Below, piece after piece: positions 57,711 through 64,000 of a DNA stretch of 64,000 bases; position 1 is the first letter of the stretch; every line of letters begins with the position of its first letter. The translations under genes were made by a program, and so were the position numbers. Below the pieces are notes generated by a model that saw nothing but the letters and a program-made list of their open reading frames with translations, was not told where the DNA came from and did no database searches. The stretch is from DAMCZI01 sp032095175 (GTDB lineage: Bacteria > Bacillota > Clostridia > Clostridiales > Caloramatoraceae). The DNA lies in assembly GCA_032095175.1 (NCBI GenBank), contig DAMCZI010000018.1:1-64000 (forward strand). Reading direction: 5' to 3'.

Positions 57711-57826
57711 TAAATCGCAATAAAGATTTTGGATAATGTACATTGCGACTTATGAATCAAGGAATATGATTTCGCATAAATGTCTAGGGTCAAGCAATAT
57801 AGAATCATTTATGTGAAACATACAGT
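57711..57826 (+). repeat. Two-hairpin element, family E, copy 2
   Basis: First stem TCGCAAT/ATTGCGA, conserved TAAAGATTTT, second stem TTTCGCATAAATG/CATTTATGTGAAA around GCAATATAGAAT. It is homologous along its length to 49176-49066 on the minus strand, with paired substitutions in the first stem. Confidence 0.65.
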
Positions 57827-57856
57827 AAATAATATTTAAAAAATTTTATTTATTTT

Positions 57857-57890
57857 CCAACCTTTTTTAAAAACTAGACAGTATATAAGT
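57857..57890 (+). promoter_or_regulatory. Candidate promoter of the sigma factor-ABC operon
   Basis: CCAACCTTTTTT followed 10 bases later by CAGTATATAAG resembles an ECF-type promoter with an AAC -35 core, which would allow autoregulation. A sigma-A reading (TATAAG/TATAAA) is also possible. Confidence 0.4.
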
Positions 57891-57917
57891 ATAAAAGAGA
57901 ATGTGAGGGATTTAACT

Positions 57918-59525
57918 TTGAAAAAGGATGAAGCAGATAGAGTAATAGAGCAGTATGTAAAACCTGTATATGGTTTTGCTATGAATAAAACTAGAAATAT
58001 CAGTGATGCCGAGGAGCTTGCAGGCAGGATTATACTGCAGGTATATGATGTGCTTATTAAAAAGGATAGTTTTATAGATTTAAATTCCTATATTTTTAAA
58101 ATTGCTCACAATGTGTGGACGAAGTATATAGATGATAAAACAAAGGTGATTAACACTTTATCCATAGATGAAATAAGTATTCCCTCAAGTTTAGATGTTG
58201 ATAAAGATATTCTTCAAAGCGAAATTTCTGGAAAATTAAGATTGGAAATAGCATTTTTATCAAATCAACAAAGAGAAGTAGTTATACTGCACTATTACAA
58301 GGGATTGAAAGTGAAAGAAATTGCTGAAAAATTAAATCTGTCAGAAGGAACTGTAAAGTGGCACCTTTATGAGAGTAAAAAGGAGATGAAAAAGGGTATG
58401 GAGGTAATGAGAACAGTTGGAAACTTAGGCATCAATCCTATTAAATTTTCAGGTATGGGGCATGATGGGGAGCCAGGTGAAAGGGGAGATACTAAAGATT
58501 TTTTTAGAAAATCAATAACTCAAAATATAGCCTATGCTGCTTACCGTGAACCACTTACAATAAATGAAATTGCAGAGGAGCTGGGAATATCCCCAATATT
58601 TGTGGAGGATGAAATTAATGAGCTTGAAGAGTATGGCTTTATGGATAAGCTGCCTGGTGGAAGGTACCAAACTAATATGATTATTATAGAGGAGACAGAG
58701 GAAAAATGGGAAGAAATGCACAGTTTATATAAAAAATATGCAGATATATTAGTGGAAGAGTACTTTCTGCAGTTTTTTAATATGGAAGAACAGTTTAAAG
58801 GGCTTAATATCTATTATCCCAACAATGATTTTAACTTGCTTCTATGGAGTGTAGTTCCTTATGCCATTAAAAAGTTAAGGTTTTCCCAATTGGAGAAGAT
58901 AACTTTTAAGGAAATTACCACACTTCGTAAAGATGGCGGGAATTATATTGCTTATGCTCAGGTTCATAAGGAAATAAAGAAAAGCGATAATTTTAATTAC
59001 AAATATTGTGGGGATATGTATAGGGGTAATCCAGAGCTATCAGTTTCAGGGTGGCAAGTTAATACGACATGGAGCAATAGGGTATTTGATTGGAGAGATA
59101 ATCTTACCTCGGATTTTATAGGGCTTTATCATTGCATTAATGGGGAATTGATAGAAAACGATGTAAATATAGATGTGTACAGAAGATTAATGGATAAGGG
59201 TTATTTAATAAAAACTGAGAATGGCTATATAGTAAATATAGTTTATTGTGAAAGCAAGGAAATAACAGATGAATTCTTTGAAATATTACCAGAACCACCA
59301 GAAAAGCTTGTAAAGCTAGAAAAGGAGTTTGAGAGAGCTGTATATGATATCGAAAAAGTAGGTCAACCTATTCGTATGTATAAAACCATAGAGTTTGGAT
59401 GTCAGAATAGATTAACAGCATTAAAAACCTATGTGCTAAAGAATTTAGTAGACAGGGGACTGTTAAAAGAGCCGACCTTAGAAGAGGCAAAGGGGATATC
59501 AACGATTCTTTTTATTGAGAGGTGA
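57918..59525 (+). CDS. ECF-type sigma factor with large C-terminal wHTH/sensor extension
   Basis: Residues 1-150 of 535 form an ECF sigma factor: sigma2 with VIEQYVKPVYGFAMNKTRNISDAEELAGRI and sigma4 with LSNQQREVVILHYYKGLKVKEIAEKLNLSEGTVKWHLYESKKEMKKG. Next comes a winged helix (LTINEIAEELGISPIFVEDEINELEEYGF, about 205-255). The remaining 280 residues show no domain I know and may sense the ABC substrate. TTG 57918 is preferred because GAGGG lies 9 bases upstream. The next gene overlaps translationally (GAGGTGAG at the stop). No anti-sigma gene is seen, so the extension may replace it. Confidence 0.85.
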   Translation: MKKDEADRVIEQYVKPVYGFAMNKTRNISDAEELAGRIILQVYDVLIKKDSFIDLNSYIFKIAHNVWTKYIDDKTKVINTLSIDEISIPSSLDVDKDILQSEISGKLRLEIAFLSNQQREVVILHYYKGLKVKEIAEKLNLSEGTVKWHLYESKKEMKKGMEVMRTVGNLGINPIKFSGMGHDGEPGERGDTKDFFRKSITQNIAYAAYREPLTINEIAEELGISPIFVEDEINELEEYGFMDKLPGGRYQTNMIIIEETEEKWEEMHSLYKKYADILVEEYFLQFFNMEEQFKGLNIYYPNNDFNLLLWSVVPYAIKKLRFSQLEKITFKEITTLRKDGGNYIAYAQVHKEIKKSDNFNYKYCGDMYRGNPELSVSGWQVNTTWSNRVFDWRDNLTSDFIGLYHCINGELIENDVNIDVYRRLMDKGYLIKTENGYIVNIVYCESKEITDEFFEILPEPPEKLVKLEKEFERAVYDIEKVGQPIRMYKTIEFGCQNRLTALKTYVLKNLVDRGLLKEPTLEEAKGISTILFIER

Positions 59526-59530
59526 GTTAA

Positions 59531-61342
59531 GTGATTAAAAGAATAGTGAATTTTTGTAAGATAAGTATTGCTTCAGCACCAGTATTTTTTATTGTAAATC
59601 TTAGTATATTGCTTATTATGGCATTATCTCGCCTTGGTGCAAGCTACTCTTTTAAATGGGCAGCGGATACAATATTATATTATCAAAAATCTGGAGTTAA
59701 CAGTGTTAAAATAATAATACCAATATTATTCTTCTTTTTAATGATATGTATAGGTGGAAATACAGGAAACTTTGAGAATATGATGATAACAGCCTATACA
59801 AGAAAATCCAAAAAACTCTTTTCTAAATTCTTTTTGCATAAGAGCTATATCTCTAAGCAGGATGATTTTTATAATAACAGCTTTTATGATAATTATGAGT
59901 TTGTAAGAAAAAACATGGATAATACCACAAAGATAACGGTTACGGTATTTAACAAGCTTGCTATGTCAACCTTTAGCCTTATTTTATCAGCTTTGGCTAT
60001 TTCATATTTTGATCCCATTATATTAGTATGTATATTCATCTTATCCCTGGTCTTAATCTTTATAAATAGATATATCGTAAAAAGACGTATGGCACTAAAC
60101 GAAGCATATATTAATGCAGAACGTCAGGGTAATTATTACAGAGAATTGCTTTCCTCAAGAAACCATGCAAAGGAGCTTAGAATCTTTAAACTTCAAAATA
60201 AATTTCTTCAAAAGTGGGATAAATGGTATAAGGAATACACAGTTTCCAAGTATAAATTTGAGGTAAAAGCTACAATACTATCAAACATTTCTACAATCCT
60301 TCAGCAGTTTATGACCTATGGCTTAACAATTTACTTCTTATATTTAGTTTATATTGACAGGTTGGCGGTAGGAGATTTTGTATTCTTAAATTCAATAATG
60401 TGGTCCCTTACCTATAGTATAGGTTATATAGTGGATGTAATATCAAAGGACTTGGCAGAGAATTATCAGTATGTAGAAAGGTATGAAAATTTTACAGGAA
60501 AGACAAGCTTATCTATGTTAAAAAGCATCTCAGAATCCAAGTTGAAAGTTAATAGTGATATCCCTGAATTTGAAAGCTTAACCTTTGAAAATGTATGCTA
60601 CAAATATCCACATGGAGAAAAGAATGCAGTTGATAAGCTAAACTTCACATTAAATAAGGGGGAGGTTATAAGTGTTCTTGGGTATAACGGAAGTGGAAAG
60701 AGCACCTTCTCAAAGCTTATGTGTGGACTTTTGGAGGATTATACAGGAACCATAAAGCTAAATGGAAAAGATATAAAGACCTACGATAGGGAAAGCTTAT
60801 ATAGGTACTTTGGTATAGGTTTTCAGGATTTTACAAGATACAGCATATCTTTAAAAGAAAATGTAGCTGTAGGAATGATTGAAAGCTTTGATGATGAAAA
60901 CCAGATTAAAAAAGCCATGGAAAAAGGGAATCTACAGGAGGTAATAAAAAAACTGCCTAATGGAGTGGATACTATATTAGGCAAGGAATATGATAAGGCT
61001 GGAGAGGATCTAAGCGGAGGTCAATGGCAGAGGGTAATTTTATCCAGGGCATATATGGGTGAGCCTGATGTGCTCATATTAGATGAACCAACAGCAGCTA
61101 TAGATCCAATTGAAGAAATGAGAATGCTAAATCAATTTAAGGATATAGTAAAGGGCAAAACGGCTCTTTTAATCTCACACCGCATAGGGTTTGCTAGAAT
61201 GTCAAGCCGAATCTGCATAATGGATGGAGGACGAATAATTGAAAGTGGAACCCATGAGGAGCTGTTAAAGCTTAAGGGTAAATACTATGAATTGTTTACT
61301 TCACAGGAACAGCTTTATAAAGAAGGTGATTTAAGTGCTTAA
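59531..61342 (+). CDS. ABC exporter half-transporter A (TMD-NBD)
   Basis: The 603-residue fused exporter subunit has six membrane helices in the first 330 residues. The nucleotide-binding domain has Walker A LGYNGSGKST, Q-loop GIGFQDF, signature DLSGGQWQR, Walker B VLILDEPTAAIDP and H-loop ISHRIGF. It starts with GTG 5 bases after the sigma gene and overlaps subunit B by 8 bases. The pair makes a heterodimeric exporter, probably for a peptide or antimicrobial. No precursor-peptide gene is visible nearby. Confidence 0.93.
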   Translation: MIKRIVNFCKISIASAPVFFIVNLSILLIMALSRLGASYSFKWAADTILYYQKSGVNSVKIIIPILFFFLMICIGGNTGNFENMMITAYTRKSKKLFSKFFLHKSYISKQDDFYNNSFYDNYEFVRKNMDNTTKITVTVFNKLAMSTFSLILSALAISYFDPIILVCIFILSLVLIFINRYIVKRRMALNEAYINAERQGNYYRELLSSRNHAKELRIFKLQNKFLQKWDKWYKEYTVSKYKFEVKATILSNISTILQQFMTYGLTIYFLYLVYIDRLAVGDFVFLNSIMWSLTYSIGYIVDVISKDLAENYQYVERYENFTGKTSLSMLKSISESKLKVNSDIPEFESLTFENVCYKYPHGEKNAVDKLNFTLNKGEVISVLGYNGSGKSTFSKLMCGLLEDYTGTIKLNGKDIKTYDRESLYRYFGIGFQDFTRYSISLKENVAVGMIESFDDENQIKKAMEKGNLQEVIKKLPNGVDTILGKEYDKAGEDLSGGQWQRVILSRAYMGEPDVLILDEPTAAIDPIEEMRMLNQFKDIVKGKTALLISHRIGFARMSSRICIMDGGRIIESGTHEELLKLKGKYYELFTSQEQLYKEGDLSA

Positions 61343-63113
61343 AAAAGAAAAGGGTTATACAATAAAGGCATTAAAAGAGGTAAATGCTCTAGCATATAAA
61401 AGCTGTTCATGGGCATATATACTTTTGATATTAACAACATTTCTTTCTGCGGTTAGTACCTTTATATTGCTAAAGGCTACAGAATATACAATTAATTCGG
61501 CCTATAGGCTTTTTAATAAAACTGCTGATTTTAAATCTGTAGTTATGGGAATCACTCTTTTTACTGGAGCAAAGATAGTTTTTGAGGTAATAGATATTAT
61601 AAAGACACTGCTTACAAATAAACTAAATTTGAGTATTTCCTATGCCTTTGAAAAGGAGCTTAACACAAAGCTTTCAAATATTAAAATAGACTATTATGAA
61701 AACAATGAAACTTATGTAAAAATACATGAGGTGAGAACTAAAACCCTAGAGACTATAAAAAGCTTTATTGAAAGCACAATGTTTTATATACAATCAGTTT
61801 TTCATGTGATTGTATATGGATACTTCCTAATACAAATTAATATTTTAGTGGTAGTTATATACTTAGCACTAGTGTTTATATTTAATAAAGCATCAGGTAA
61901 TATGTATAACAGCATAATGAATATATGGGACGAAATACAGCCCTACAGCCAAAAGCAGAACTACTTTTTTAGCCTCAGTGGAGACAAGGTCACTCACCAG
62001 GAGTTTAAGTTTAACAGGCTTTTTGGTTTTGTAAGCAGCCGTTGGGATAAGCTTTATGATAAAGAATATGGCTATAGAATGAAGATATTTAAAAGATTTG
62101 AAATAACACTTCAAACTGCAAGAGTGATTTTTAATATTCCATATATAGCTATGTTGATTTATGTAGCCTTTGAAATAGCTGCAGGTAAACATGAGATAGG
62201 CTTTTTAATGTTATGTAATCGGCTTTTTAATGGAGTAATAGATACCTTTGAAGGAGTGCAAAGCACTATTATAACTAATAGCATTGATTGCAAGTTTATT
62301 AAGAGTTTTGATGAAATAATGGCTTATGAGGAGGACAACAAGGCTCATACTAAAGAAAAAGCAGCTGACATTTCTTTTGAAAATGTTGTTTACACTTATC
62401 CTCAGGCTAAGAGATATGCATTAAAAAATCTTAAGTTTAATATAAAGGCTGGAGAGAAGATTGCTGTGGTAGGACATAATGGAAGCGGAAAAACAACCTG
62501 CACCAATCTTTTAATGGCACTTACTGATCCAACTAATGGAGAGATTATAGTAGATGGGCAAAAAGGTTTAAAGGCAGAGTCCATTCTAAGAAGCAGTGTT
62601 TCATGTATACTACAGGATTTTGCACAATATCAAATGACTATAAGAGAGAACATTGAAGTGGGATATGAAAATCATAAATTTTCAGAGGAAGAAATATGGA
62701 ATCTATTAGATAAGGTTGGATTAAAGGAAAGAGTTCAAAAGCTGCCGCAGGGTATAGACACACCACTGGGACAACTCCAAAAGGGCATTGAATTATCAAA
62801 GGGACAGTGGCAAAGACTTGCCATTGCAAGACTGCTTGCTAACCCGCAAGCTACTTTATGGATATTAGATGAACCTACAGCTTATCTAGACCCAATCTCT
62901 GAAATTGAGATTTATGATATGATATATGACCTGGCAGGGGAAAGAACGGTTCTATTTATATCACATAGACTTGGCTTTGCAAAGAGAGCCGATAAAATAG
63001 TGGTCTTCAACGATGGTAAAATAGCAGAGGAAGGAATCCACAGGGATTTACTAAATAAAGATGGAATATATGCAAAGATGTATAAAAATCAAGAATCCTG
63101 GTATGTAGCATGA
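61335..63113 (+). CDS. ABC exporter half-transporter B (TMD-NBD)
   Basis: The 592-residue partner of subunit A has Walker A VVGHNGSGKTT, Q-loop CILQDFAQY, signature ELSKGQWQR (the usual LSGGQ is LSKGQ here), Walker B LWILDEPTAYLDP and H-loop ISHRLGF. The overlapping GTG start (AAGGTGATTTAAGTG) shows translational coupling. Degenerate signatures in one half are common in heterodimeric exporters. A terminator follows immediately. Confidence 0.93.
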   Translation: MLKKEKGYTIKALKEVNALAYKSCSWAYILLILTTFLSAVSTFILLKATEYTINSAYRLFNKTADFKSVVMGITLFTGAKIVFEVIDIIKTLLTNKLNLSISYAFEKELNTKLSNIKIDYYENNETYVKIHEVRTKTLETIKSFIESTMFYIQSVFHVIVYGYFLIQINILVVVIYLALVFIFNKASGNMYNSIMNIWDEIQPYSQKQNYFFSLSGDKVTHQEFKFNRLFGFVSSRWDKLYDKEYGYRMKIFKRFEITLQTARVIFNIPYIAMLIYVAFEIAAGKHEIGFLMLCNRLFNGVIDTFEGVQSTIITNSIDCKFIKSFDEIMAYEEDNKAHTKEKAADISFENVVYTYPQAKRYALKNLKFNIKAGEKIAVVGHNGSGKTTCTNLLMALTDPTNGEIIVDGQKGLKAESILRSSVSCILQDFAQYQMTIRENIEVGYENHKFSEEEIWNLLDKVGLKERVQKLPQGIDTPLGQLQKGIELSKGQWQRLAIARLLANPQATLWILDEPTAYLDPISEIEIYDMIYDLAGERTVLFISHRLGFAKRADKIVVFNDGKIAEEGIHRDLLNKDGIYAKMYKNQESWYVA

Positions 63114-63116
63114 TTG

Positions 63117-63166
63117 AGTGCCAAGTAGTTGAGAAGAAGTTTTTCTCAATTGCTTGGCATTATATA
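63117..63166 (+). terminator. Terminator of the sigma-ABC operon
   Basis: TGCCAAGTAGTTGAGAA pairs with TTCTCAATTGCTTGGCA, followed by TTATATAT. The stem is strong and the T run weak. Confidence 0.75.
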
Positions 63167-63238
63167 TACAATGTGTCTGTTTTTGTATACAATATAATTG
63201 ATTAGCAATTTGGTTGGTTAAAAAAGGGGATGCCATTT

Positions 63239-63409
63239 GTGAAACAAAAGATTTCCGGTTATGGATATGTATTTTGGATTATAGGATTTATAAATATAAC
63301 TCAATCGATACTATGCTTTTGTAATAATAAAATACTATTGGGAAATTTAAACGTTTTTGTTGGTATAGTATTTGTTGCATTTGGGTTTTTGGCAAAAAAC
63401 AATAAATAA
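63239..63409 (+). CDS. Small two-helix membrane protein
   Basis: The 56-residue frame starts with GTG 7-8 bases after AAAAGGGG. It has two hydrophobic segments (YVFWIIGFINITQSILCF and VFVGIVFVAFGFLA) joined by a short polar loop with CNNK, and ends in KNNK. It follows the ABC operon terminator and precedes a hydrolase. It is too short for automated calls but has good start signals. I do not recognise the family. Confidence 0.6.
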   Translation: MKQKISGYGYVFWIIGFINITQSILCFCNNKILLGNLNVFVGIVFVAFGFLAKNNK

Positions 63410-63459
63410 CTAAAATATTGTATGGCTGCGATTTAATAATCTAAAAGGAGAAACATCAG

Positions 63460-64000
63460 ATGAATATTAGAAAGTATGGAAATAAGCCTTATAAGATAGC
63501 TGTAGTTCATGGGGGACCAGGAGCGGCAGGAAGTGTAAAGCCTGTGTGTGAGGAGCTTTCTGATGTTTGTGGGGTATTAGAACCTCTACAAACTGAAATG
63601 TCAGTGGATGGTCAACTTGAGGAACTTAAAAAAATTTTAGAAGAAAATACAGAAGAGCCTGTAATTCTTATAGGACATTCATGGGGCGCCATGTTAATTT
63701 ATATGTTTGCAGCTAAATATAGCCATTTAGTAAAGAAAATTATTCTTATATCAAGTGGATCCCTTGAAGAGAAGTATTATGAGGATTTGTGCAAGAATAG
63801 AGAAGAGAGGCTGACGGCAGAGGAGAGAATTGAACTTAATAGACTGCAAAAGATTTTTTCCAATCCGGGAAATGAAGATATGAATAAGGTTTTTGCACGA
63901 TTTGGAGCGTTAATGGAAAAGCTAGATTCTTATGAGCCTATGGAAATCGATAGCGATGAGAGCCTTCCTAGTTATGAAATATTTACAAAAGTATGGTCCC
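63460..64000 (+). CDS. Alpha/beta-hydrolase (proline iminopeptidase-like), runs off the window
   Basis: From ATG 63460 (AAAGGAG 8 bases upstream) 180 codons are visible without a stop. They contain VVHGGPGAAGS (HGGPG oxyanion motif), a nucleophile elbow GHSWGAMLIYMFAAKY and a cap region. The HGGPG plus GHSWG pair is typical of proline iminopeptidase-type hydrolases. The C-terminal catalytic histidine lies outside the window. Confidence 0.8.
   Translation, partial: MNIRKYGNKPYKIAVVHGGPGAAGSVKPVCEELSDVCGVLEPLQTEMSVDGQLEELKKILEENTEEPVILIGHSWGAMLIYMFAAKYSHLVKKIILISSGSLEEKYYEDLCKNREERLTAEERIELNRLQKIFSNPGNEDMNKVFARFGALMEKLDSYEPMEIDSDESLPSYEIFTKVWS

Overview
The base composition (strongly AT-rich), GGAGG-type ribosome binding sites, frequent GTG/TTG starts and the gene families present (DUF4317, PadR plus permease-prefix pairs, YgeX/YgeY, clostridial HflX with an N-terminal extension) point to a chromosomal segment of a low-GC Firmicute, most likely Clostridium sensu lato. 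No rRNA, tRNA, CRISPR array, phage module or intact transposase is visible. The window is accessory-rich: many single-gene units (acetyltransferases, methyltransferases, nucleotidyltransferases, regulators) separated by palindromic repeats and gene remnants.

Layout. 1-1900: an unrecognised small gene and a compact two-RNA locus that looks like a type I toxin-antitoxin module. 1.9-10.2 kb: a sigma-54 activator followed by a perfect -24/-12 promoter and a five-gene catabolic operon (diaminopropionate ammonia-lyase, YgeY hydrolase, sodium/solute symporter, N-acyl-D-amino-acid deacylase, RidA). 10.3-14.5 kb: an arsenite methyltransferase gene with an in-frame UGA exactly at a conserved cysteine (candidate selenoprotein), a MerR/GyrI regulator, an acetyltransferase and a DUF4317 protein, with four copies of a short palindrome among them. 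14.7-21 kb: a ceramidase-like gene with a structured leader, a phospholipase C-like protein, two methyltransferases (one with an internal deletion), an MFS transporter and several gene remnants. 21.1-24.7 kb: a T-box leader and a divergent isoleucyl-tRNA synthetase. 24.9-31.2 kb: acetyltransferase, second phospholipase C-like paralogue, a lone murD, a second copy of the toxin-antitoxin-like locus, and a ribosomal-protection-type GTPase fused to a NYN/Rae1-type nuclease domain. 31.3-38 kb (mostly minus strand): MATE exporter, PadR/permease-prefix pair, TetR-controlled oxidoreductase and esterase. 38.2-46.9 kb: small resistance-type enzymes, HflX with a JAMM-like domain preceded by a long leader holding three tiny reading frames and an attenuator-like structure, then several single genes and an AraC regulator. 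47-54.9 kb: acetyltransferase, nucleotidyltransferase, HTH/TPR regulator, DJ-1/PfpI protein, Na/Pi cotransporter with Pho-box-like repeats, Nudix hydrolase. 55-64 kb: hydrolases, an acetyltransferase, and an operon of a sigma factor with a large C-terminal extension plus a heterodimeric ABC exporter.

Themes. Ribosome-directed defence recurs (HflX with drug-sensing-type leader peptides, GTPase-NYN fusion, divergent T-box-controlled IleRS, aminoglycoside-phosphotransferase-like kinase, nucleotidyltransferases). At least four families of dispersed palindromic elements are present; several copies keep base pairing despite sequence change, and two of them supply the last codons of the upstream gene. 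Functional calls come from motif recognition by eye; no database search was possible.
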